From assembly GCA_903873585.1 (NCBI GenBank), contig CAIQOV010000003.1:42032-106031 (forward strand): a stretch of 64,000 bases of DNA, given 5' to 3'. Source of the DNA: an uncultured Rhodobacterales bacterium (GTDB lineage: Bacteria > Pseudomonadota > Alphaproteobacteria > Rhodobacterales > Rhodobacteraceae). The notes under the pieces were generated by a model. The model had not been told where the DNA came from. It was given only the letters and a program-made list of their open reading frames with translations, and made no database searches. This document shows, piece by piece, positions 8,599 to 17,133 of the stretch; position 1 is the stretch's first letter; every line of letters starts with the position of its first letter. Made by a program: the position numbers and the translations under genes.

Positions 8599-9608
8599 GC
8601 CCCATACCTTTGCATCAAAGCCTCGACGCTTGGCAATTTGCGCGCGTCTTCCCGCCAATTTTGCGGTTGGGCAAGCAAGGCCGACAATCGTGGCCCAATT
8701 TGGTCCGCGATAGTCAAACTCACCTGCCGCATCTGAGCGATGTCATCCGCCGCGTCGGGTACAAAAAATCCAGCGCTGACATCAAGCAGGCGCAAGTGGT
8801 TGGGTGCCAAAGCCATCAAGTCCAGCGTCCAAAAATCTAAGGGAATTCGGCGAAAGGCGGTCTTGAATACCGTTTCAACCAATGCTTTTTGAACTGGCAG
8901 AACCGATGCGCTCATCCCCGGCTTGATCCTATGGCGCAATGTTTCCACCGCACCGCCTTGGCCGACAAACACCATGCGCAAGGCCCAGTCGGCTGCGGCC
9001 TCATCAGGATGGGCTTGCACCATGATGTGGTGATGTCCGCCTCCGGCAAGGTTGAAAAGGGTTTGCCAATCCATCGGATGGTTGATCCAAATACGCTTTA
9101 CCCCGTTGCGCGCGGCGCTGGGCTGCACAGTCACTGGGTACTGAAAACCGCCCTGCTCAAAACAATCGGTAAAGCTGCGCGGACCAAGGGGCAAGAAGCG
9201 GCGGCTTTTGGGAACCTCTAGCCCGCCAATTCCGGCCAAGGCCACGCCGGCGATATCCCGGCGCGCTGCCATGACCGCCCGCGGGTGGTTGAAGATTGGC
9301 GGGGCCGTTGCATAGGCCATGTCAATCGTTAGCAAGGCTTGTGCGAAGCTGTCTGGATCGGCGCAGGTGTTCAGCACCCATGCAGGCTTTGCGGGCAATG
9401 CCACCTCTGGCTGCGGGTGCCAGTAGGTTTGGGCGGCACGGTTGAGCCTTTCATAAAGTTCTGGCGTGAACTGTAAGCGATTGGGGATCGCAACCTCTGG
9501 TGCTCCTTGTGGCGATAGAACCAGACGGGTCAAAAAAGAATCTGAAATTGCGTTAAAAATCAGGCCATTGCGCTGGAATTTAAGTTCTGCATTCTGTGCG
9601 CGCGCCAT
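8595..9608 (-). CDS. Divergent ATP-grasp-like protein (paralogue B)
   Basis: About 337 aa. It aligns with the following gene across most of its length: PPIFNHPRAVMAARRDIAG matches PIFNHPRAIARSRRDLSS, and GGFQYPVTVQPSAARNGVK matches the ATP-loop strand. The key C-terminal residues have drifted: the strand that carries Glu and Asn in paralogue A reads LRLLDVSAGFFV here. It may therefore have lost catalysis and act as a partner or regulatory subunit, as happens in paired enzymes; that is inference. It is cotranscribed with a methyltransferase 12 bases upstream and overlaps paralogue A by 4 bases. Confidence 0.62.
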   Translation of the reverse strand: MARAQNAELKFQRNGLIFNAISDSFLTRLVLSPQGAPEVAIPNRLQFTPELYERLNRAAQTYWHPQPEVALPAKPAWVLNTCADPDSFAQALLTIDMAYATAPPIFNHPRAVMAARRDIAGVALAGIGGLEVPKSRRFLPLGPRSFTDCFEQGGFQYPVTVQPSAARNGVKRIWINHPMDWQTLFNLAGGGHHHIMVQAHPDEAAADWALRMVFVGQGGAVETLRHRIKPGMSASVLPVQKALVETVFKTAFRRIPLDFWTLDLMALAPNHLRLLDVSAGFFVPDAADDIAQMRQVSLTIADQIGPRLSALLAQPQNWREDARKLPSVEALMQRYGA

Positions 9609-9620
9609 GTGACCCCGGCT

Positions 9621-10490
9621 TTAGCCCACGTGGGCGGCGATGATTTCCGCACGGTGGCGGCGCTTTGCATCTGTCTGCATGATAAGGGGCGACACCGATA
9701 CGCCCGAAGAATCTTTATTCATTTGAACAACTGCGAGCCCTGCATTTTTCAGCATCTCCAGCAGATCATCCTCCGTCATTTGCGGGTACCCTAATCGGAT
9801 TTGCCACAGTGCCTCAGCCGCCTCAGCGATTGAGGCCGCGCGCGCAACACTATAGCCTTGCGCCTGCGCGGTCGCAAACATTTCGGATTTTCGTTGCGCG
9901 AGGGCGTCGGCATCTGGCGCAGTGCGCGGCGCACTTGGGCCTACGGACAGCCGGTTTGAAATCAAAACCCGTCCAGTTGGTGCTAGGTTGCGCGCCCACA
10001 TGTCAACAACGCCCTGGCGGGCACCCGGTGCAAAAAGTCCCAGAAAGCTATGTGCTACAATGGCGTCAACCGGCGCGATGTTCAGTTCGCGCGCATCCAT
10101 CTGGAAGGTCTGCAGGTCAAAACCGGCATGTCGGGCGAACAAACGGTTCTGTTCCAAAGTTGTCAAGCAGCGATCAACCAAGACAACTTCTGGCACAATG
10201 CCATGCGGGCGCAAAGCCTGCAAAACAAGGGCGGCCAATCCCGTATCTGCTGAGCCAGACAGCAAAATCCTGATCCGATTCCCGCGGGCCAATCCTCTAA
10301 GCGCTTTGCCGAAAAAATCCCCGCCAGCCGGGAAGGCCCCATTTGCTTCCAAGTGCCGAACCATACTCCACGCGCGATGATAACTTAAACAACCCGATTC
10401 CGGATCACAAAGGCAATGCGCCCAATCAAAGGCAAATGCGGCCAAGGCAGCCAAGGGTTCGTGCAAGGGTAATGGCGAAGCGGTGTTCAT
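9621..10490 (-). CDS. SAM-dependent methyltransferase-like protein
   Basis: About 289 aa. Residues ~70-170 fit a class I methyltransferase: IRILLSGSADTGLAALVLQA is a motif I-like glycine loop, then VVLVDRCLTTLEQNR with the acidic residue after strand 2, FQMDARELN and a motif IV-like DAIVAHSFL. The motif I glycines are somewhat degenerate. It is the first gene of the operon with the two ATP-grasp-like genes, 12 bases before paralogue B, which suggests all three act on the same molecule. No precursor peptide gene is evident upstream (the next 260 bases hold IS debris). A function in small-molecule or peptide modification is inferred only from the combination. Confidence 0.65.
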   Translation of the reverse strand: MNTASPLPLHEPLAALAAFAFDWAHCLCDPESGCLSYHRAWSMVRHLEANGAFPAGGDFFGKALRGLARGNRIRILLSGSADTGLAALVLQALRPHGIVPEVVLVDRCLTTLEQNRLFARHAGFDLQTFQMDARELNIAPVDAIVAHSFLGLFAPGARQGVVDMWARNLAPTGRVLISNRLSVGPSAPRTAPDADALAQRKSEMFATAQAQGYSVARAASIAEAAEALWQIRLGYPQMTEDDLLEMLKNAGLAVVQMNKDSSGVSVSPLIMQTDAKRRHRAEIIAAHVG

Positions 10491-10569
10491 AATTGGATTC
10501 TTAGCAATAAAAAGCTGGCATTGTATAGGGCTTACCGTACCAGAAAACCTTTGAATAAGACGATTTTAG

Positions 10570-10730
10570 TGTAATCCCCCCCTCTGAAAGTAAGGGACTG
10601 CCATAGCAGAAGGTCTCGGCAAAAAAAACTATGCGGAGGTTTCGGATGAAGACAAGCAGACACCCTAAGGCGCAGATTATCGCAATCGTGCGTCGCGTCG
10701 CAGGCGGAGTGCCCATGGCTGAGCTTTGGG
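10570..10730 (+). mobile_element. IS3-family remnant (left end and start of orfA)
   Basis: The sequence starts TGTAATCCCCCCCTCTGAAA, like the terminal repeat of IS3-group elements. After a GGAGG site an ATG at 10646 begins MKTSRHPKAQIIAIVRRVAG, the N-terminus of an IS3 orfA helix-turn-helix protein. Homology ends after GGVPMAEL (about 10728); the frame then runs into unrelated sequence. Only about 160 bp remain, so it is non-functional. Confidence 0.72.
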
Positions 10731-10757
10731 GGCCAACAAACAGCCGGGGGCTATCCC

Positions 10758-11387
10758 CTAAACTGCCAGCGCCATGTGCTGTTCTGGGTCTTCTAAGTAG
10801 GTTGTCAGGCAGTCTAAAAACTGGCCTATATGGTAGCCATCAATCAGCGCATGAGTTGATTGAATTGCCAACGGCATCATTGTCGCTGACTGCTGCCGAT
10901 AGAACTTTCCGATGGTAAAGACGGGCACTGAAGCGTGCTTGCGGCTAAATGGCATGGTAAGCGCCGTAAAGCTGTGCCATGGCACCACGCTGACAATGAT
11001 ATGGCCCGGGTTCGCCATGTCGAGCCCGGGTTTTTGGCCTGCCAGCACATCTTGCCGGATCGCCATGTTCGCTTCATAGCATTTGCCGAAATTGTCCGCG
11101 TGCCAGCCTAGGATGAATGACACTATTTTGGATGGTGAGAGGATCGTATACAAGGGGCGTACGTAATCATACTCCTCGATCCCCTCGCCGGCGATCCTCT
11201 GGCGGAATTCCGGAACCTGGTTTGCCGCCTTGGTGACCAGCAACGTCATCGCAAGTGAAAACACCAGCTTGTGCTTTTTGACATAGTCCAAGGCGTGCGT
11301 GATGTCGATTTGATCGGTACAGGAATGGACGGGGACGTCAAAGGATTTAAAGTAATCGAAGAATGACCGTCTTGGATAGGTATCCAT
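10758..11387 (-). CDS. Chloramphenicol acetyltransferase-like (CAT type A fold) enzyme
   Basis: 209 aa, close to the 213-220 aa typical of classical CATs. The conserved N-terminal FDYFKSFDVP-like start, the mid-region SPSKIVSFILGWH and the catalytic block THALIDGYHIGQFL are visible. The catalytic His (directly before ALID) and the structural Asp are present. Classical CATs usually have HHAxxDG; here the first His is Thr. CAT enzymes transfer acetyl from acetyl-CoA to a hydroxyl; resistance to chloramphenicol is possible but other acceptors are equally likely. The gene is alone, tail to an IS3 remnant and head to an IS630 remnant, which suggests recent capture by the island. Confidence 0.82.
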   Translation of the reverse strand: MDTYPRRSFFDYFKSFDVPVHSCTDQIDITHALDYVKKHKLVFSLAMTLLVTKAANQVPEFRQRIAGEGIEEYDYVRPLYTILSPSKIVSFILGWHADNFGKCYEANMAIRQDVLAGQKPGLDMANPGHIIVSVVPWHSFTALTMPFSRKHASVPVFTIGKFYRQQSATMMPLAIQSTHALIDGYHIGQFLDCLTTYLEDPEQHMALAV

Positions 11388-11477
11388 ATCGATGAGCCTG
11401 GGGGTTGGGGTGTCCGTCGTCGAATGATTTGGAACAGCCGCAGTGACTTTAGAGCGGAGGTCATTGGCTCATCGGGT

Positions 11478-11737
11478 TTAGGTTATGCTGCTTGACGCTG
11501 ATGTAACTGCCTCTGCGGATGCGCTTTGTGGTGATCTCGGCAAAAAAGCGTTCGACCAGGTTGAGCCAAGACGCGCTGGTTGGCGTGAAGTGCAGCTTGA
11601 AGCGCGGGTGCTTCGCCAGCCAGGCCTTGACCTCGGGCGTCTTGTGGGTGGCGTAGTTGTCGAGCACGAGATGCACGTCGCGCGGCTTGAGGACAGCGCG
11701 GTCGATGCGGCGCAGAAAACGCACAAACTCCTTGGCT
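11478..11737 (-). mobile_element. IS630-family transposase fragment
   Basis: Read on the minus strand, this encodes the C-terminal core of an IS630 DDE transposase: HLVLDNYATHKTPEVKAWL contains the second catalytic Asp, and FTPTSASWLNLVERFF contains the catalytic Glu. Similarity breaks on both sides: at about 11490 after TTKRIRRGSY, and near 11737, where an in-frame stop precedes it and RTX-coding sequence begins on the other strand. No terminal repeats are seen, so this is a relic. Confidence 0.82.
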
Positions 11738-13243
11738 GCGGGCTATACGGTGACCAACAGCGCCGCGACGGCGACAACACTTACAGGTTCCAAGTTTGCT
11801 GATACCCTATCGGGCGGAACTGGGGCTGACACGCTCGTAGGCGGAGACGGCAATGACAGCTTAACGGGCGGTGCGGGGAATGACACCTTCACCATTGCGC
11901 TTGGGACGGACAGTATCAAAGATCTGAGCGGCGGAGATGTTGTTACGGTGGCATCGGGTGCAGTGCTCAACGGCACGGTCAGTGCCGCTTGGACAGCCAC
12001 GGTAGGCACCACGAACGCTGGTACTGCCAATCTGACTAGTGCAGGCTTTGCGGTGAACCTTGCGGCTGTCACAGGTGGCTCTGCCGGTTTCAGCGTGACG
12101 AACTCCGTGGCCACGGCCACAACCCTGACCGGTTCAGCATGGGCTGACACCTTAACGGGAGGCGGCGGGGCAGACACGCTGGTTGGCGGGCTTGGGGATG
12201 ATGTGCTGACGGGTGGGTTGGGCAATGACACGTTTACTGTGGCGTCAGGCACAGACAGCATCAGCGATTTGAACGGCGGGGATATCTTCACGGTGGCCAG
12301 TGGGTCGACAGCCAATGCCACGGTCACAGCCACATGGACAGCGACCACAGGCACAACCAATGCGGGCACGGCCACACTCTCCACCAATGGCTTTGCGGTC
12401 AACCTTTCAGCCATAACGGGGGGGGCGATTGGCTATAGCGTATCCAATACCGGCGCTGCCACGACCCTGACCGGCTCGAAGTTCGCCGATACCCTGACGG
12501 GAGGTACGGGGGATGACACGCTGGTCGGTGGTTCAGGGGCCGACGGCCTTGTGGGAGGCGAAGGCAATGATTTGTTCATAGTGGCTTTGGCTGGTGATCT
12601 AGTAACGGGTGAGCTGATGACCGGCGGCATTGGTACTGATGAACTGCGGTTCACCTCGACCACTGCAAGCACCCTTACGCTAACCGGTGGGGTCAAAGTC
12701 GACATTGTGGTGATTGGAACAGGCACTGGTATTGTTAGCGCAGCTGTGACCAGCGCCACCACGTCCTTGAATGTTGATGCAGGTCTGGCAGGGAATGGCG
12801 TGTCGATGCTTGGGAATGCCGGTGTGAATACACTAACGGGTTCGATCTATAATGACACCCTAAACGGCGGTTCAGGCAATGACAGCCTAATTGGCGGCTT
12901 CGGAGACGATATCCTCACCGGTGGCGCTGGCGCGGACACCTTCGTGTTCAACCAGCTGACCGGTGTTGATCACGTCACGAACTTCACGACAGCCAGCGAC
13001 CACATCAGCCTCGCCAAAGCTACGTTTACCGCGCTGGGTTCTGTTGGAACACTCGGATCGACCGCCTTCTACGCGGCGGCTGGGGCTACGTCAGGCCACC
13101 TTGCAACAGATTGTGTGATCTACAACACGACCACAGGTGCGCTGTACTATGACGCGGATGGCAGCAGCTCTGGCGCGGCTGTTCAGATCGGCGTTGTAGA
13201 CGGTCACCCCACGCTGGCTTACACGGATGTGCTGATTTTCTGA
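11738..13243 (+). pseudogene. RTX-type calcium-binding repeat protein, 5'-truncated
   Basis: About 500 codons of a secreted repeat protein. Three long repeats of about 100 residues each start GYTVTN/GFSVTN/GYSVSN, followed by ATTLTGS and the RTX nonapeptides (GGxGxDxLx, as in GGTGADTLVGGDGNDSL). The end is a C-terminal secretion block finishing HPTLAYTDVLIF. The native start is missing: coding begins directly at the IS630 junction, inside a repeat. An ATG at 11657 opens the frame, but its first 27 residues are antisense transposase. The C-terminal ~95 residues closely match the intact RTX protein at 25042-26016, so both probably use the same type I secretion system. The truncated gene has no signal of expression. 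Confidence 0.78.
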
Positions 13244-13422
13244 CAGGGGCGCTGGGCTAAGTTACGGCGCAGCGTCTTTCTCATCGCCTAACGCCCATCC
13301 AAGCCCAACATCGGTTTGTAGATAGCGAGACGGGAAGTAGGCGGCGATGCTCGCAAGGATGCCAAGATCGTGGAGTAAGCCCGACAAGCGACGACATAAA
13401 CTTGGATAATAAGGTGGATCAC

Positions 13423-13464
13423 CAAAAGCAAAAGCCGCGCAACCCCTTCGGATTGCACGGCTTT
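13423..13464 (-). terminator. Terminator of tRNA-Leu
   Basis: Read on the minus strand: AAAGCCGTGCAA (13464-13453) pairs with TTGCGCGGCTTT (13442-13431) with one G-U wobble, followed by T-rich TTTTGCTTTT. It lies within the right att repeat; the same hairpin is kept in the left copy. Confidence 0.85.
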
Positions 13465-13491
13465 CTTTGCGATATTGGTGCCCAGAAGAGG
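13430..13491 (+). repeat. Right attachment-site copy
   Basis: 62-bp direct copy of 1753-1814 with one mismatch at 13449. It covers the last 16 nt of the tRNA-Leu gene (13476-13491) and its terminator, so integration kept the tRNA gene intact. The 186 bases between the RTX stop and this repeat show no gene. Confidence 0.93.
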
Positions 13492-13560
13492 ACTCGAACC
13501 TCCACGTCTTGCAACACTGGTACCTGAAACCAGCGCGTCTACCAATTCCGCCATCTGGGC
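13476..13560 (-). tRNA. tRNA-Leu (anticodon CAG)
   Basis: On the minus strand the acceptor stem GCCCAGA (13560-13554) pairs with TCTGGGC before A and an encoded CCA. The anticodon stem-loop CTGGT-TTCAGGT-ACCAG gives anticodon CAG, reading CUG. A T-arm with GGTTCGAGTCC and a long variable arm (class II) fit tRNA-Leu. The gene is 85 nt including CCA. It is the insertion target of the island. Confidence 0.97.
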
Positions 13561-13720
13561 GTATCGTGGGGGGCGGTTTAGCTGTGCCTGCACATGGTGT
13601 CAACGGGGCGCATTGCAAAAATCGCGAACTGCTTTGGTCTTGCTGGCCGCGCCCTGCCCCTGTATTCAGACAACGCCGACAATGCGGCGCATTTTACCCC
13701 TTTTCCCCTACGAGGACCCC

Positions 13721-14704
13721 ATGAGCAAGCTGGTCACGATCTTTGGCGGTTCTGGTTTTGTTGGCCGCTATATCGCGCGCAAATTGGCGCAAGAGGGCTG
13801 GCGCGTGCGCGTGGCCGTGCGCCGCCCGAACGAGGCGCTGTTTGTGCGCGGCTACGGCGCTGTCGGCCAAGTGGAACCGGTGTTTTGCAACATTCGCGAT
13901 GACGCCTCGGTTGCTTTGGCACTGGCGGGGGCGGATGCGGCGGTGAACTGCGTGGGCACCTTTGATGCGCGCGGTTCCAACAATTTTGACGCCGTGCAGG
14001 CGCAGGGCGCAGGCCGCATCGCGCGGCTGGCGGCACAGGCGGGCTTGGCCAGCTTGGTACATCTGTCGGCGATTGGGGCCGATGCGCAGGGCGCTTCGGC
14101 CTATGCCCGCAGCAAGGGCGAGGGTGAGCAAGCCGTGCTGGCCGCCTTCCCGAACGCTATGATCCTGCGGCCTTCGGTGATTTTCGGCAATGAAGACGGC
14201 TTTTTCAACCGCTTCGCCGCGATGAGCCGGATGGGCCCGATCTTGCCGCTGGTCGGCGGTTCCACCCGCTTTCAGCCGGTTTATGTGGAAGATGTGGCCG
14301 CCGCCGCCGTGTTGGGTGTGACAGGCAAAGCCCATGGCACCTATGAGTTGGGCGGGCCTGATGCGCTGCCACTCAGCGACATAATCCACCATATGCTGGC
14401 CGTCGTGCAGCGCCGCCGTTTGGTGGTGAACCTGCCGTTCTGGGTTGGGTCAGTCATGGCGGGTGTGTTGGATACGCTGTCAGCGCTGACCTTGGGCTTG
14501 TTTTCCAACGGCGTGATCACTTCGGATCAAGCGCGCCAGTTGCGCCAAGATAACGTGGTGCAGGCGGGGGCGAAAACCTTGGCCGATCTGGGCATTACGG
14601 CTGCGAATTTTGACGCCATCATTCCGGAATATCTGTGGCGGTACCGCGCCACAGGCCAATTCGCAGCCATCCGCGATTCTGCCAAGAATTTGCGGAAAGT
14701 TTAA
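13721..14704 (+). CDS. Complex I NDUFA9-like NAD(P)-binding SDR
   Basis: 327 aa atypical/extended short-chain dehydrogenase. The N-terminal GGSGFVGRYIARKLAQ is the nucleotide-binding loop, followed by NCVGTFDARG and an LSAIGADAQGASAYARSKG segment with the YxxxK dyad. The C-terminal ~80 residues resemble the NDUFA9/YwnB-type extension. The family is annotated as a complex I NDUFA9 subunit homologue in alphaproteobacteria; an assembly or quinone-related role is assumed, not proven. The start ATG at 13721 follows a GAGGACC ribosome site; the frame opens earlier but runs through the tRNA gene. uppP follows 3 bases downstream, so the pair is an operon. Confidence 0.85.
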   Translation: MSKLVTIFGGSGFVGRYIARKLAQEGWRVRVAVRRPNEALFVRGYGAVGQVEPVFCNIRDDASVALALAGADAAVNCVGTFDARGSNNFDAVQAQGAGRIARLAAQAGLASLVHLSAIGADAQGASAYARSKGEGEQAVLAAFPNAMILRPSVIFGNEDGFFNRFAAMSRMGPILPLVGGSTRFQPVYVEDVAAAAVLGVTGKAHGTYELGGPDALPLSDIIHHMLAVVQRRRLVVNLPFWVGSVMAGVLDTLSALTLGLFSNGVITSDQARQLRQDNVVQAGAKTLADLGITAANFDAIIPEYLWRYRATGQFAAIRDSAKNLRKV

Positions 14705-14707
14705 GCC

Positions 14708-15505
14708 ATGCAAGATATGCTGACAGCGGCGCTTTTGGGTTTGGTCGAGGGGCTGACAGAGTTCATCCCCGTCTCGTCCACCGCGCATCTGCTGCTGTTG
14801 GCGCATTTTCTGGGCTTGCAAGGGTCTAAGACGCTGGAAGTTGTCATCCAGTTGGGGCCAATTCTGGCGATTGCCTACCTGTACCGCGACAAGTTGATCG
14901 AGGTGTTTTCCACCTACCGCACCAAACCCGCCTCGCAGCGGTTTATCGTGTCGGTGCTGATCGCCTTTCTGCCCGCCATGGCGGTGGGGGCCGTGGCGCA
15001 TGACTTTATCAAAACTGTGCTGTTCGAGACGCCCAAGTTGATGGCGGTCATGCTGGTTTTGGGCGGTGTGGTGCTGGTGTTCGTCGACAAAATCGCGCCG
15101 CAAACGCAGGTCGATGATGCAACGGCGGTTCCTTTTGGCAAGGCTTTGGCGATTGGTGTGATCCAGTGCCTGTCGATTTTGCCGGGTGTCTCACGCTCGG
15201 GCGCGACCATCGTTGGCGCGCGGTTGTTGGGCGTATCAAAACGCGCGGCGGCTGAGTTTTCGTTTTTCCTGTCGCTGCCGACCATGCTGGGGGCTGTCAC
15301 GTTTGACCTGATCAAATCGCGCCACGAGCTTGATTTTTCAGCACTGACGGGCATTGGCATCGGCTTGCTTGTCGCCACGGTTTCGGGTGCGATCGTGGTG
15401 AAATGGATGCTGTCTTATGTGTCGCAGCAGGGCTACGCGGTATTTGGCTGGTGGCGAATCATCTTGGGCCTTGGCGTCTTGGCAGCGCTGTTTGCGGGCT
15501 TTTAG
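14708..15505 (+). CDS. uppP: Undecaprenyl-diphosphatase UppP (BacA)
   Basis: 265-aa integral membrane enzyme that removes a phosphate from undecaprenyl pyrophosphate to recycle the lipid carrier of peptidoglycan synthesis. The diagnostic motifs are present: EGLTEFIPVSSTAHL near residue 14 and LPGVSRSGATI near residue 157. Multiple hydrophobic helices and full family length. It confers bacitracin tolerance when abundant. Translationally close to the upstream SDR gene (3-base gap). Confidence 0.97.
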   Translation: MQDMLTAALLGLVEGLTEFIPVSSTAHLLLLAHFLGLQGSKTLEVVIQLGPILAIAYLYRDKLIEVFSTYRTKPASQRFIVSVLIAFLPAMAVGAVAHDFIKTVLFETPKLMAVMLVLGGVVLVFVDKIAPQTQVDDATAVPFGKALAIGVIQCLSILPGVSRSGATIVGARLLGVSKRAAAEFSFFLSLPTMLGAVTFDLIKSRHELDFSALTGIGIGLLVATVSGAIVVKWMLSYVSQQGYAVFGWWRIILGLGVLAALFAGF

Positions 15506-15662
15506 GGGTATAGGTATCACGTACTGACCTAATTTTCGCGAATTTTTCGCCCTGCAAGCCAGTTTCTTTGCCTAATCCCTTTTATAGGTCAGCAATGCTG
15601 CCTTTTCATCCCTTAAGGACCAAGCTATCACCCCCTTCACCGTGAAGCTGGGAGATGCCCAT

Positions 15663-17099
15663 ATGGCCGTGCAACGTATGCTGAAATTCGTCTCTGTGGG
15701 CAAAGAAACCCCCGAGAAGCGGCCTGCCGATCTGCGCGCCGAAGATTTTCATGAAATCTACCGCCAATTCGCTGCCACCAAGGCCGCCGAACAGGCCAGC
15801 CGGTGCAGCCAATGCGGCGTGCCCTATTGCCAAACGCATTGCCCCTTGCACAACAACATCCCCGACTGGCTGCGCCTTACCGCCGAAGGCCGTCTGCAAG
15901 AGGCCTATAACCTAAGCCAAGCGACCAACACCTTCCCCGAAATCTGCGGCCGCATCTGCCCGCAAGACCGGCTGTGCGAAGGCAACTGCGTGATCGAACA
16001 ATCGGGCCACGGCACGGTGACGATTGGCGCTGTCGAAAAATATCTGACCGATCTGGCATGGGAAAACGGCTGGGTCGCGCCGATCAAACCGGGTGCTGAC
16101 CGTGTGGAATCGGTGGGCATCATCGGCGCAGGTCCCGGCGGCTTGGCGGCAGCCGATGTGCTGCGCCGTGCGGGCGTGCAGGTGACGGTCTACGACCGCT
16201 ATGACCGCGCGGGGGGTTTGCTGACCTACGGCATCCCCGGCTTTAAGCTGGAAAAGCCCGTTGTCATGCAGCGCATTGCGCAATTGGAAACCGCAGGCGT
16301 GCAATTCGTGCTGAACTGCCGTGTGGGTGAGGATCTGTCGTTTGACGCGATCCGTGGCCGCCATGACGCCGTGCTGATTGCGACCGGCGTGTACAAATCG
16401 CGCGACATCGCAGCCCCCGGCGTGGGCGCGCAGGGTGTGGTCAAGGCGCTTGATTATCTAACGGCATCGAACCGCAAAAGCTTTGGCGATGATGTGGCAG
16501 AATTCGATTCGGGCGAGCTGAACGCGCAAGGCAAGCGCGTGGTCGTCATCGGTGGCGGCGATACCGCGATGGATTGTGTGCGCACGGCCATTCGACAGGG
16601 CGCAGTCTCGGTCAAGTGCCTGTATCGCCGCGATAAGGCGAACATGCCCGGCAGCCAACGCGAAGTGCAAAACGCCGAAGAAGAGGGTGTCGATTTCGTT
16701 TGGCTGTCTGCTCCCAAGGGCTTCACCGGCGGCGCGGTGGTTGACGGGGTGATCGTGCAAAAGATGCGCCTTGGCGCGCCTGATGCCACAGGTCGCCAAG
16801 TGCCCGAAGTGATCGAAGACGCCGATTACACCGAACCCGCCGATCTGGTGGTGCAGGCCCTAGGCTTTGAACCCGAAGATGTGCCAGCCCTTTGGGGCGT
16901 GCCCGAATTGGCCGTGACCCGCTGGGGCACGATCAAGGCCGATTTCCGCAGCCATGCCACCAATCTGCCCGGTGTCTATGCCGCAGGTGATATCGTGCGC
17001 GGCGCGTCACTGGTTGTGTGGGCCATTCGCGACGGTCGCGAAGCGGCCGATGCCATCCTATCCTATCTGGCCCAATCCGCCGCTGTGGCCGCAGAATAA
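15663..17099 (+). CDS. gltD: Glutamate synthase [NADPH] small subunit
   Basis: 478 aa. Transfers electrons from NADPH through FAD and two 4Fe-4S clusters to the large subunit GltB for glutamate formation. The N-terminus has the cysteine set CSQCGVPYCQTHCPLHNN and CGRICPQDRLCEGNC. The FAD-binding loop IGAGPGGLAAADVLRRAG and NADPH loop VIGGGDTAMDCVRTA follow, with the final AAGDIVRGASLVVWAIRDGR. The ATG at 15663 has a GGGAGA site 8 bases upstream; an ATG at 15642 lacks one. gltB lies 750 bases downstream in the same direction, separated by one small gene. Confidence 0.96.
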   Translation: MAVQRMLKFVSVGKETPEKRPADLRAEDFHEIYRQFAATKAAEQASRCSQCGVPYCQTHCPLHNNIPDWLRLTAEGRLQEAYNLSQATNTFPEICGRICPQDRLCEGNCVIEQSGHGTVTIGAVEKYLTDLAWENGWVAPIKPGADRVESVGIIGAGPGGLAAADVLRRAGVQVTVYDRYDRAGGLLTYGIPGFKLEKPVVMQRIAQLETAGVQFVLNCRVGEDLSFDAIRGRHDAVLIATGVYKSRDIAAPGVGAQGVVKALDYLTASNRKSFGDDVAEFDSGELNAQGKRVVVIGGGDTAMDCVRTAIRQGAVSVKCLYRRDKANMPGSQREVQNAEEEGVDFVWLSAPKGFTGGAVVDGVIVQKMRLGAPDATGRQVPEVIEDADYTEPADLVVQALGFEPEDVPALWGVPELAVTRWGTIKADFRSHATNLPGVYAAGDIVRGASLVVWAIRDGREAADAILSYLAQSAAVAAE

Positions 17100-17133
17100 G
17101 CACCAACACCCGAACATCCGGATGGAGTTCCCC

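Larger units (their letters stand above)
1753..13491. mobile_element. Genomic island integrated in tRNA-Leu(CAG)
   Basis: Direct repeats of 62 bp (1753-1814 and 13430-13491) bound a segment with a tyrosine integrase next to the left repeat and an intact tRNA-Leu gene restored at the right repeat. Base composition and codon use look less GC-biased than the flanks (for example 4400-10500). Cargo: a TTT-family transporter, an ATP-grasp/ATP-grasp/methyltransferase operon, a CAT-like enzyme, IS3 and IS630 fragments and a truncated RTX gene. No relaxase, replication or conjugation gene is visible, so it is probably non-autonomous or decaying. The integrase sits at the tRNA-distal end, the less common arrangement. 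Joining 1814 to 13492 would rebuild a plain radC - tRNA-Leu locus. Confidence 0.88.

Noticed and set aside
10501..10716. Small minus-strand frame upstream of the methyltransferase as a possible precursor peptide
   Set aside because: It overlaps the IS3 end and orfA start in antisense, has no leader/core pattern, and lacks a convincing ribosome site.
11657..11737. Apparent N-terminus of the RTX gene from an ATG at 11657
   Set aside because: These 27 codons are the antisense of a conserved IS630 transposase segment; they are an accident of the junction, not a native start.
11743..12762. Val/Pro/Ser-rich minus-strand frames opposite the RTX repeats
   Set aside because: The repetitive pattern is the reverse complement of RTX nonapeptide codons, a known artefact.
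13262..13618. Minus-strand frames across the tRNA-Leu region
   Set aside because: They translate the tRNA gene and its terminator; the tRNA structure is unambiguous.
15524..15590. TGACCTA/TAGGTCA inverted pair upstream of gltD as an operator
   Set aside because: Half-sites are 60 bp apart and short; chance occurrence is likely without further copies.
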